Assembly (NCBI GenBank): GCA_020080175.1
Contig: JAGHQL010000158.1
Span: forward strand, 1 to 64,000
DNA: 64,000 nt
DNA from: Glutinoglossum americanum
Taxonomy: Eukaryota > Ascomycota > Geoglossomycetes > Geoglossales > Geoglossaceae
Reading direction: 5' to 3'
Positions within the stretch are counted from its first letter, which is position 1. Every line of letters starts with the position of its first letter. The translations under genes and the position numbers were made by a program. Below the pieces are notes generated by a model. That model did not search any database. It saw nothing but the letters and a program-made list of their open reading frames with translations, and was not told where the DNA came from. This document shows, one piece after another, positions 1 through 9,570 of the stretch.

Positions 1-1414
1 TTTGCAAAAAACTCACGGGTCGCTGATATTCGCGGGTCGCTGATAAGCGACGTTAACTTACTTAACGTTAAGTAATAGAATTATCAATTTGATATCAAAA
101 TTACTAGAATCAGCTTAAGATTTAAGATTAAAAAGATTCTGTAAGATACTTTTATGACTATTCTGTAATCAAAGAAAGTAAATTATTGTCGAAAAAAGCT
201 GTGGCATGGCAAGAAGTCAGGAAATCCAAGTGAAAAGTGTTTGAATGGTGGCACGGCATGAGATAAAACCCACAGAATGGCGACGGACCTGCAGAAAGTC
301 GATAGGAGGTGCTCGAACTGCAGAGGATGGCAGGAAGTCTTGCGAGCTGGAAGAGACCAGAAGCTCGAATCGAGGCGAACAGTTTACAGCGGTTCGATCA
401 ACCTATAACAGCCAGCTTGAAGCTGGGGCTGCCGAGGGTGTGTAGGGAAATTAACGTAGGGAATAGCACAGCGACAGCCGCAAGATCTACGTGGCAGGTC
501 TACCGCTTTGCTTTTTGAGATAGCTTGAGGACCGGGCGCATCGTGGTGGGGGGTCATGGAGCCGCACAGGCATCAACGCATTAGTATCCAAGCATTGTGA
601 GGATATGGTATTCCTGTTAAACCTAAAAACCCTGGTAGATTAATGGCTGATTCAACATGAGAAATCGTTCTTCTTTCTTTCCACGCCCTGGTTCTATGCT
701 CAAGTTTTTAATGCTAACCTAGTTAGGGCGGCTTTAGGACCCCACACCAAAGATTTTCTCCGCATGCGGGGTCTTCCCACTAGTGAGATGTCATTCCGGC
801 AGTCTGCAATTGAGCTGGCAGTTCCTGGTTGGTGAACGGGCGAGGCTGGTTGTCTTGTCCGCCTCGGTTGAAAGTCTGTTTAAATATCGAGGCTTCCGCA
901 TGCGTTGGGCCGTGTACGCAAGTAAACTTTCCGCTAGAGAACAGTAAGGACCTCATAGTAACCAAATAGTTGTTTGAAGATTTGCTAAGAAACCCCCACT
1001 CCCCTCTGATGCTTCGCTGCAGACAGCAAATCATGCATTACGGACATCTTAACGACTTCGTCAACTCTGTTGTAGACAGCAAAGCATGCATCATGGGTAT
1101 CTTGATTGGTCTACCATCAATCGCCCTCCTCTCACGAAATATATTAATGCGTAAATCACCCACGTCGCTATGCTACGACTCAGAGATTGTGCTTACCTGA
1201 AGCAAGAAGCTCTAGCAATAGAACAACTTTGTCCGGGTACTATAGGTCCCTCAGCCCCTCAGGTAACGACTCTTGTCGTGTCATGGGTTGGCAAACTGCA
1301 GGCACTATTAATGGGAAATAGCTTGTAGGTTGAAGTGACTGCACCTTTAGGCCAAAAAACTAATCAAGTAAAAGTGGTAACCCTGGAGCACTCCACCAAT
1401 CGCAGGACAACTCC
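1..1414. other. Gene-poor left flank with small palindromes
   Basis: I find no convincing gene here. The first 80 bases carry two short direct copies of GGGTCGCTGAT. A perfect hairpin GTCGCTGATAAGCGAC lies at 36-51, and a perfect 18-bp palindrome TTACTTAACGTTAAGTAA at 58-75. This could be the end of a small non-autonomous repeat, but the partner end is outside the window. Open frames at 245-518 and 970-1200 are short, have no recognisable domain and are probably chance. An imperfect direct repeat with 53-bp spacing (AGACAGCAAA at 1021 and 1074) lies further right. Confidence 0.5.
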
Positions 1415-1966
1415 ATGGAGTCGCCGACTATCTCAAACGCTCTGTCAGACGGCTCGACCAAAACTCAAGAGACAGCCCCACTGGTTTCAGAGAAGGCATC
1501 TGTCTCAGTAAAGGTGTTAGCCTTAGAAAGGATACCAGCCCCAGAGGCCTCAGAAACAATCAACGGCGGGACCCAAGCATGCGAACAGGCTCCAATCAAG
1601 AAGGGGTGCCAACCAGACATCGAGAACAAAACGAAAAAACCCCCACCAGCTAACGAAGGGGCTCAATCGAAGCCCGGGACCAAAACGAACGAGCCCGCAT
1701 CGGTCAACGAAGGCCGCCAACCAAAACCCATGACTTCGCCGACGACGAAAGAGGGACACACGTTCAAAGATACGAATTGCGACGACAACGCAACGCAGGT
1801 CAACGGAAACGCTGGGCCGGAGGAGGAACTTAGTCACATGAACAACACGTATACGAGTGCAAGTGCTAAGGGAGCCAGCGTCCAGCTTAATGGAAACGTG
1901 AGTCACGAAGTGATTGACACTATTTTTGGGCGTGAGCAAGGCAGTTATTCCAGAAAGACCGGCTAA
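1415..1966 (+). CDS. Small protein with C-terminal HET-s/HRAM-like pseudo-repeats
   Basis: The open frame encodes 183 residues; the first in-frame ATG is at 1415 and an upstream stop lies at 1361. Residues 1-110 are a disordered S/T/P/K-rich tract with repeated NEG..P.P units. Residues 115-134 and 144-163 form two similar blocks, each of the form (H/N)T(F/Y)-x(8)-A-(x)-(T/V)Q(V/L)NGN(A/V), with the NGN cores at 130 and 159, a 29-residue spacing. This two-repeat layout at a C-terminus resembles the amyloid pseudo-repeats of the HET-s prion and related fungal HRAM motifs. That is family knowledge applied by eye, not a database match. An N-terminal effector or sensor domain is not visible, and an upstream exon may be missing because a possible acceptor CAG lies at 1403-1405. 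The gene ends about 120 bp from the kinase pseudogene, which runs the other way and carries related repeats. Confidence 0.5.
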   Translation: MESPTISNALSDGSTKTQETAPLVSEKASVSVKVLALERIPAPEASETINGGTQACEQAPIKKGCQPDIENKTKKPPPANEGAQSKPGTKTNEPASVNEGRQPKPMTSPTTKEGHTFKDTNCDDNATQVNGNAGPEEELSHMNNTYTSASAKGASVQLNGNVSHEVIDTIFGREQGSYSRKTG

Positions 1967-2086
1967 GGATAAGAAACACTGCGTTTTCGACTGCTTAAAA
2001 GCGTCAATGTAATGGTTTACCTAGAGCTTTGCGTTTTGCGTCGTCCAAAGAGAAAAAAAAAATCACTTACTAGATATCTGAATAAA

Positions 2087-4390
2087 TTAACCGGTTGGTC
2101 GGATCACACTTCTGGGGTGCACGAATGGCGTGTAGTAGGATTCGGGAGGGATTCGCTCAGCTCGATGGCAAAAAACTTTTCGATTAGACCCCTCCCGTCG
2201 ACACAACGGAACGATGACACATACATACACATATACATATACCCGATACAGGGTCCCGTTTCGCCCCCTCATAAACTGGGTAAAAGTGTGCGAGTCCAAG
2301 ATATCTCCGTTAACCTGCCTCCCCTTCCCAACGACAATAACACCTGCATAATCATGACGCTTCAAGCTCATCACCAACCGATCGTCCAGCCCCGCAATGT
2401 CTCCATTTACCTGCCTGTACGTGTTGGTCATTAGAGTGCCCCTATCTCCTCGCCCGACGTCTCCATTCCCCTGGATAACGTTATCCATGGTGGTGACATT
2501 GTCGTACGTGTGGCCTATCTGATGGCTCATAGTTGGGGAAGCTGGCTGTACCATAGTTCGTCGATCTGTTGTATTCTGGGTGCTAAAAGCCGATACTTCT
2601 TGTTGAAGCAAAGTTTGAGTTGTTGCCTTTGCCTCAGGCCAGAATCCTTTGTCCACTGCGGCTGCCCGTCCTGTTACCCTGGCAAAGCCAAACCTATTGT
2701 TGAGCGGTGGTCGCGCAGAGGCCTCCTGAGTTTCACCTACCTTCTCAGCATCAAATCCCCTCATTCCTAGGAGCCGGTTACTGATGCCTACAAGGTTGCG
2801 GGTAGCATCTAGACGGAGAATCCGTCGCAACCCCAGCCCTCTGTCATTTGGCGGGCTGGCACCCTTCACTTCAGTAACTCCTGTTCGTCTTGCTTGCTCA
2901 TGAAAGCTGTTAATCTTCTCGATCTTGTCAGTCGTCTCCCCACCAGCCCCTGACCAATGATAATAGGGTGCTGTACTCGCAATAGTTCCGGCGCAGCAAG
3001 CCCGAATAAAATCGCCTTTGCAGATCCGATTGAAAAGCTGAAGATCGTTTGGACAGTCCCCGGGCTTGGTCCTAACCATGTCCTTGATCCACTCCAAGGG
3101 TTCATTGTCGAATACAAAAAGGATTTGGTCTCCCACTGAGCTCCGCACACCACAATTCCATCGCCTCCCGATTTGTTTGAATGTAGGTCTCTTCCGTCCC
3201 ATGCGACTTGAAGAACTCCTCCGTCCTACCCACCAAATCTCCCCTTAGAACGGAAGTTATCTCCATAAAGACACAGCCTAAACTGTATATGTCAGATAGG
3301 GAGTTGTGTGACTAAAGGGTTTCCTGTCAGCATTATTTTCAAATGGCTGATACCTTGTAGCTTACCTGCCATGCCAAGACTTCTGGTGCACAATACCGCG
3401 GAGATATAGCGTTTGGCCTATCGACAGTTTACTTCACCCACTATCCTTCCGGTCGAACGAAGTCCCAAACGTTATCACCATAAATAAGGATGTTGGAAGG
3501 TTTAATATCTTTCATGGCGGATCTTGATCTCATGCAAGTAGAGCAACACCGAGCTCAGACAACCGTAGAAATACCGGAGACATACAAGTCGCCCTGCTAG
3601 GAAGGGGTCAATTCCAAGAAACTCCGCCAGGATGCTGTCCGAGACAGGAGACATGAGAAAGCCGACGAATTTTGGGTCCCTGTAGCTGCCAACGTAGTTT
3701 ACCGAACGGCGGTGAGAGAGGCGTTCAAGGGTCTCGAGTTCTCTCTCGAAGTCCAACATAGCCTTTTTATCTTTCTTAAACGCCCTTCCCCGAGGCATGT
3801 GCTTTCGGGAAAACTCGCTGAGACCCAGCCTGCTCTGAACATGGTCGACCACTCCGAAACCTCCCTTCCCGAGCTGTCTAACTAGTCGGAAATGTACATC
3901 TCCATCTCGCTCAAAGCTCCTATGCCCCCCTCCACCGCCCTCGGCCGCTGCGGCCTGCCTCGAAAGCACCAGGTGCTGTAATTCCAAGAGCTTTGAGCCG
4001 GCAGTTAAGCTCTTTAGCATATCTGGAAGCGTTTCGCGTGAGTACGGAAGCGAGATGTTATATAACTCCTCAGCAACGAACTCACCCATAACATCCACTC
4101 TATCGGTCATATGGAGGAGACCACATGTCCTCGGCCGTAAGCTCCATGCAGGTTTTCCATAGAGCTCCAAGAGCTTTACAATGCGTAGAAATATAGTCGC
4201 CAAGCGGCTTCCTCACCGCTAGCCTGCCATTCTGCATTGGTGACGGCAGAAACTCCGCGATTTCTTTCCCGAATTCCTCAGGAGAAATAGAACTTTCCGC
4301 TGCATCATCATTGCGCACAGCATCGTGCAGAGGCTTCTACATCTCGGAGGTCGGCCCTCAGTACCGTCAGGCTGCAAGGCTAGTAGGTAG
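2087..4390 (-). pseudogene. Decayed fungal Ser/Thr protein kinase with C-terminal NGD repeats
   Basis: Read right to left, this shows the order of a protein kinase. There is an N-terminal helical region (about 4390-3930) and a glycine loop GKGGFGVV near 3865. An FKKDKK..DFERELETLERLSH block resembles the kinase N-lobe of a large Pezizomycotina family. YLHE.KIRH precedes KDIKPSNILI at the catalytic loop, and an APEV motif lies near 3385. After an apparent intron (acceptor near 3320) come DIYSLGCVFMEI and PLEWIKDMVRTKPGD (C-lobe). These blocks lie in different reading frames with at least three frame breaks, and the DFG Asp is not visible, so the gene looks non-functional. The frame that ends the kinase continues for about 300 residues into a disordered tail. 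That tail contains three N-G-D cores (near 2467, 2407 and 2311), the first in the context HTYDNVTT.DNVIQGNGDVG. This resembles the pseudo-repeats of the gene at 1415-1966. Alternatives are unrecognised introns or assembly errors. Confidence 0.65.
2217..2243. repeat. TA/CA-rich microsatellite
   Basis: A short run of CATA/TATA/CACA steps inside the far C-terminal tail of the kinase relic. It translates on the minus strand as an alternating Tyr-Val tract (VYVYVYVCV). This makes it doubtful that the last 70 residues of that frame were ever protein. Confidence 0.6.
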
Positions 4391-4451
4391 GATCAGAATT
4401 CGGATCTAGACAAAAGATGTTGTAGATATGACAGCTAATCTCCCGTGTTTA

Positions 4452-4587
4452 AAGTAACACAGCAGCTATCCAACAGGCGGTCGTGAGTGAGATTATCTTC
4501 GCCGTGATCCCGAAACTAGTAGAATTACTCGATGCTGGCTGTGTTCCGGATGTGTTCGCCATCGAGGCAAGTCTCTTATCTCCGCGC
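4452..4587 (+). other. Coding-like fragment, HEAT/helical-type sequence
   Basis: A 45-codon open stretch between stops reads like real protein: SNTAAIQQAVVSEII, then a segment of the form P-K-L-V-E-L-L-D-A-G-C-x-P-D-V, then AIEASLLSPR. The amphipathic helical pattern resembles repeats or N-terminal helical domains of fungal cytosolic regulators, but I cannot assign a family. It lies on the opposite strand to the kinase relic, just beyond its N-terminus, and has no ATG of its own. It may be an exon of a broken gene or a single exon of an unrecognised one. Confidence 0.3.
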
Positions 4588-4590
4588 TAG

Positions 4591-5499
4591 TGATTGTGGC
4601 AACGTTCGGGATCGTTAGTAATACGTGAAGCAGATGCTGTGGGACGAAAGATCTTCGCCACAACTAGCTGCATTGCCTCCAATGCCCGATAGGCCGGCTT
4701 ACCAACTACCGAAACGCTTGAAGCCTCCCTTAGATAAAAGGCGAACGGTCACGTTCGGTGTGACTACACGAGGGGTTTGTACTTAAACACTTCCCCCTCG
4801 AAGCTCTAGTGAGCAATTATTGTCGAGTCGATCTGCACGTACAGTCCAATGAGAGAAGCCCATGAAGCCAATACGAACACAAGCGCCTGATGGAAAACAT
4901 GTCGTCAGCAGAGGTATCCACGGCAGCACGAGGAAACGAAGCCTTTTCTGGCATCTCTACTGAATACACTTGTTGATGCAACACATGCTATCTCCCAAAC
5001 CACCCCAATTTATGCCGTCATAGGAATGGGTAGGGGACCTACGGGGGGTGAATGCAGACCAAGCAAACCTGCAATAATCCGTTTGCCGCTTGGTTATACA
5101 GCGCCAGGATGCACCGACCCTATCTCAAACAGCGCTCAGTCTCGTCCTCCGAGCCACCATCGAGATCACCCGGATCACGAATAAAATGTCCGTACTCAGC
5201 GAGCTAAAGCAATCCCAGGCAGGTCGATGTTTGAGAGCCGTGTTTATGGGACCGTACAAGTTCTTGTGTTTACAGGATGCCTCGTCTCAGAGCGGTGGCA
5301 TGCTCTCGCAAACGAGGCTCCTCATAAAGAGAACTGAAGTCAGGGTCTGTCCCCGAAGGGGTGTCTGGCGATAAGAAGGATTAATAGAGAAATTATGACG
5401 AACCACAATATACCCCATGAAGGAGCAAGGAGCGAGAACAATGTGAGGTGCAGAGATCAGTTGGACCGGGGTCTGGAATACAAGAGGTAGAAAGGTAAA
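4591..5499. other. No gene recognised
   Basis: This stretch lies between the kinase relic and the peptidase relic. No open frame here has a credible domain, and I see no repeat structure. Confidence 0.5.
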
Positions 5500-5990
5500 A
5501 AGAGAAGTAGGGGTTATCCGCTCCAGCTCCACCACATCACATCTAGTTACGTCTTTAATATCCTTTACCAAAAGATCCACGGGTATAATGTACCCACGAA
5601 TATCTACCTAGTAGTTGTGAAAAACAAGCCAATCACTTTCAATTCACAAGATAGCTGCCTGTGGCCTAGAATCTCTAGAACGATCGCTCCCAAGTCCCCT
5701 GGATCCGGAAAAGGCCCCCCTTCTCCTAGAATGGCAAGGCATGTTACCTCCGTGCCATATTGCTGCGTAACCGCGGTTGTCCTGATAGCATCCGAAAGGC
5801 CGACAGTCCATTTAGTCGTTCGTCCATCCTTAATAATCAGGCTTTCTACATATATTCCCATACCTACTCGCCCCGGAATCGATGGTGGTTGTTCAAAATT
5901 AGACTTGAAGTTAATGATATATTGGTTGAGGATCACAGGCGGACAAGCACTTCCCGAAGCAAGCGAACCACGAACTCGCATTACGACGTC
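5500..5990 (-). pseudogene. Relic of a fungal trypsin-like (PA clan) peptidase
   Basis: On the minus strand the frame contains KDGRTTKWTVG, then AVTQQYGTEV, then GPFPDPGDLGAIVLE, then KVIGLFF. In another frame it continues with GYIIPVDLLVKDIKDVTRCDVVELE. This is the order seen in fungal trypsin-like Ser/Cys peptidase domains: a GRTTG(w)T(v)G strand, the GDSG nucleophile box, a VGL(L)F strand, and a YxTPxDxxxxDIxxVTG C-terminal segment. In the nucleophile box the Ser position is Leu (GDLG). The N-terminal half with the catalytic His and Asp is missing or beyond recognition, and there is at least one frame break. I infer a dead gene copy; the family assignment is from motif order by eye. It belongs to the same gene-poor zone as the kinase relic. 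Confidence 0.5.
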
Positions 5991-7019
5991 AAAACAAGTC
6001 GCATATGTTTAAAACTCAGGAATTTGGATAAGATTAGACCATAAAATAGGATATTAAATCTTTAAAAAAAAATAATACAATAATTCTTATAGGCATGAAA
6101 AACACTCCGTTAGATCCCAGCACCAAGCATACTCTACCGATCTCTCCATCCCTATTAAGGAAAGCCAAAACGCTTTAGAATGTCGAGCTGACTTGCGCAA
6201 TGGAATACAAGAGTCAAGTGAACGAGTATGCAAAACCGTACGATAGCATTACCCACTCAAAGCCATGCCACAAATATCAATATCTAGAGAATTCATCCCA
6301 GTAGCCAAACAGCATAACGCCATGAACAATGAAAGACGAGCCTAACCAGTAGAGGCCACCCTCACCAAAGAGCAGAACACCATAAAACAACGTTGCATAG
6401 AGAATTGGAAAAAAAAAAAAAAAAAAAAAATCTCAAACCGGCAGCCTCGGAGCGGAGAAGACCGTCTGTCTCGGGGAGAGGAGTCGAGAATCTCCAATCC
6501 TACATGGGACGGGAGTGAGACTTGCGAGCACGGCAAACCCAGTCTGGGACGGCATTCGGCGTCGCCGGGAGGTTTTTGCTCTTGGTCACGGGCGGGGGGT
6601 CTGCGGGTTTGGGGATTTGGGTCGTTGGCTGTGGGGAGAGGAGGCGTATGTGTGCAGCGGGGGCCTACTATTTTTTTTTTATTTTTATTCCCTTCCTTTT
6701 TATGGCGTGGTGCGCATTAGACCGTTGTTGCTTCCGTTTTTGATACCTTTGTTGGTAAGATAGGCCATATGCTACGTTTAATTGCTTCCACCTTTGACAA
6801 TTGTTGGCTGAAGCTATGACACGGCCGTACTACTACCCTTCATCGCTTCCATTTTTGATTACGGTTAATGGAGTTTTGTTTCCGTATGGTCGTTCTACCA
6901 CCTCTTACTGCTTTATTTCTGCACCGCAAACAAATAAGACCGGGAGTGAAGGTAACTATCCCCATTTCTTTTTTTTTTTAAAAAAAATTCATACATATCT
7001 ACGTGATCCGTCTAAGTCG
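5991..7019. other. No gene recognised; A22 tract
   Basis: Intergenic between the peptidase relic and the 3' end of NOP7. A run of 22 adenines lies at 6409-6430 and T-rich tracts at 6670-6690 and 6968-6979. Frames at 6515-6763 are low-complexity and probably not genes. The A-tract might mark the end of a retroposed fragment, but no flanking duplication was found by eye. Confidence 0.5.
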
Positions 7020-9297
7020 TTACCAAACACCCCCACCTAATTTCACCCCTCCCTTTTTCTCGATCTTTCTCCTCTTCCTTCTCAGCGCCTCCGCCTCCTC
7101 ATCCTTCTTACGATTACTATAAAGCATCTTATCCAAGATCTTCCGCTTCTTGCGACTCATCATCATCTTCGCCCGCTCCAGTTCTTCCTCCTCCTCTCTT
7201 CGCTTCTTTGCTGCTTTTTTCCTAGTATCTTCCCGGCTCTTTTTCTTGATGGTGGCCGCGTCCTGGGGGCCGACGTCGGCGGCGGAGAATGGCAAGCCTG
7301 CAGCTTCGGCCTCAAGCTCGCGCTGGTGTTGTGAGCGGGAGGCCTCGGTCTCAGACTCGGACTCGGCATCATCCTCAAATCCATCCCACTCCTCATCTTG
7401 GCCTTCGTCCCCTCCCCGCTCACCCTCGGAGGACTCGGTACCAGCGATATCCATGCCCTCGCCAGCTTCGACATCTCCGTGGGGATATTCTTTGGGTAAG
7501 GCCCGTTCAACGCCTTTGCCCACCCTGGGCGCTGCTTTTCCTGCTCCTTCGTATCCTTCCTCATCTTCGCTACTCTCCTCAGAACCCGCCTCCTCCGCTT
7601 CCCCTTCGCGTTCTTGATCCGCTAAGGGGGCAGTAGGGTCATACTCTCTCTTGCCCGGTTTGACCCATGGGCTCAAATGGGGTGGGAGCGTTGCACCGGG
7701 TGCATATAAATCAGGACGCAGCATTTTCCCAGCATTGACGCAATCCCAGACCCATTGCGGTTGGACATAGATTCTGCCCGGCATTCTACTTCTAGACGGT
7801 ACGGAAGTTGGGGGAATCTCTCCGCTCTCGTTCTCGGTAATTGCATCCGGGGCTGGTGGTAGAGATGTCTGCGGTAGAGGCGGGCGGTCGACTACCTGAT
7901 GGGTTATGGAAGGATCGGCTTCATTATTCGTGAATGCGCCATCGCCAAGGACAGTGTCCCAACCTATACGCCTACAGCCGAAGGACCGGAGGAGGAATTC
8001 TAGGGGTTGCCGAGGGGTTTCTCTGGAAAGATAAAAGGTGAAGGGGGCGAAAAGGGAGGCGGGTCCGTCTTCGGTAGTAAAATCAGGTTGGTCTAGAATG
8101 TCGGCATCAGCAGCGGTGGGAGGTTCAAAGGTATCAATCGTGTCTGTATGAATAAGTTCTGTTGAGGGTTCTTCCGATAGATGTGGAGTAGGATCCGTAT
8201 CCGCTGGCTCGGGGTCCTGCTCTGGCTCTGTGCTAGGAGTTGGAAGAGAGGCGATCCTTTCGGAGATCAAATCTAGCTGCTTCTGTTGTGTACTGCTTGG
8301 TACAGAGGCACTGCTATTGTCCGTGATACCGTTGGCTTGAATGGTAGAAATAAGGGTACTGCTAGCCCCACGACCCTGTAACGTGAAAGCTCCAAGCTCT
8401 CCACCACGATCGTCACTCTTCTTGTCGAACTTTGGCGGGTACACAAGCCCAACGGAGGTATATAGCCTAAAATTAACAAATCCCAAGAGAGTTGTGTAAA
8501 ACTCCACAAAAGTGCCCATGATCCTGAAATCAACATCGCCGGTCACTTTTTGCGCAAATTTGTAAGGAACTAGCCAAAGGATATCTTGGCCTTGTATGGT
8601 AGCCTGATAATAAATCCCCTTGATGGACAAGAAGGATTTCCTCAAGGAGTGGGAGGTGATTAAGTAGTGTTCGAATTCTAAGCAGAGACGTTCGCACAGA
8701 GCTATCGTTTTTGGCGGGACGGTTGATGTAGAAGGGAGGTTCGCAAAAAGAAAGAGCATAGATAGAGCATCATCCAGATCTCTTAGCGCATCGACGAATG
8801 TGGGATATCGCTCCTTTACGATATGATCGAGCGTTATGCTCGGTTTAGCCGTCCTCTCGAGTCTAGCCGCTGTTGAGACATCTCCACGGCCAAGAGCTCG
8901 AGAAAGCTTCTTCGCAAATGTCTTATGTTCCCGGAACTTCCGTAAAACCGGCTCATGGAGAAGATATTGGATATCTTTGGTATAGTAAAAGGTGGTGGAT
9001 GGGGTAGATGATTTCGAAGCCTTTTTCTTATTGCGCGGCTCGCGAGGATAGATTCCTTTGAATTGCTTAATTAGTATGCACGAGATCTAGTTATCTTCTG
9101 GACTTATTAATCACCTTTAAAGATACATAACCTCCGAAAGTCTGGAAGAGAAACTTGGAGCTTTCGGACCGCCTGGGTTCGGGTAATGAAGTTTTTGGCT
9201 TGCCCAGAGGTCCCTATTCGAATTGTAAGCTGGAAGGACCCAATTCCCTACATCTTCGACTAAAAGGGTCCATACCTTTCTTCTTGATCTTCCCCAT
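7020..9297 (-). CDS. NOP7: Pescadillo homologue Nop7, 60S ribosome biogenesis
   Basis: Three exons: 9276-9297, 9115-9213 and 7020-9055, giving 718 residues. The start ATG at 9297 gives [20 protein letters not shown], the conserved Pescadillo N-terminus. The first exon is only 22 nt. The next junctions restore [19 protein letters not shown]. The Pescadillo domain covers roughly residues 5-290. A BRCT-type domain follows at about 345-450, with [15 protein letters not shown] and the conserved WVWDCVN. A long acidic, then basic, C-terminal tail (DEE runs, then KKRREEEE and RKKRKILDK) ends the protein. Nop7 works with Erb1 and Ytm1 (PeBoW complex) in the nucleolus in 27S pre-rRNA processing. The gene is head to head with GAB1, with about 270 bp between start codons. 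The frame is intact, with no odd features. Confidence 0.95.
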
Positions 9298-9570
9298 GTC
9301 GCTTTTGGCAAATTAAAAGCTGTTGGTGGAAACCGCTTCACACACCGCGAGACTTGTGTGGGGATCTAAATTCGAGAAATTTCAAAGTGCGGAATCGAGT
9401 TTGAGGCTTAAAAAGTTTGTAGAAGCTCCGATTGGTCAGCGTCTGACCACATTGCTGACGACCGCCAAACACCACATCACGGCAGAAACCCGAACTTCAA
9501 CATTATAGAAAATCGCCAAGCTCCTAAAACGGTGCTAGTCAATGGCAACAAAGGGTGAACTACTTGGCAG

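Noticed and set aside
2012-2434. 140-codon plus-strand frame
   Set aside because: It is antisense to the kinase tail, has low-complexity Tyr/Ile/His runs and no domain.
5617-6012. 131-codon plus-strand frame
   Set aside because: It is the antisense shadow of the peptidase relic, whose motifs read on the minus strand.
6409-6430. A22 tract as the tail of a retroposon
   Set aside because: No recognisable element body and no flanking target duplication could be found by eye.
7150-7617. 155-codon Ser-rich plus-strand frame
   Set aside because: It is antisense to the acidic tail of NOP7; Ser runs come from the complement of Glu/Asp codons.
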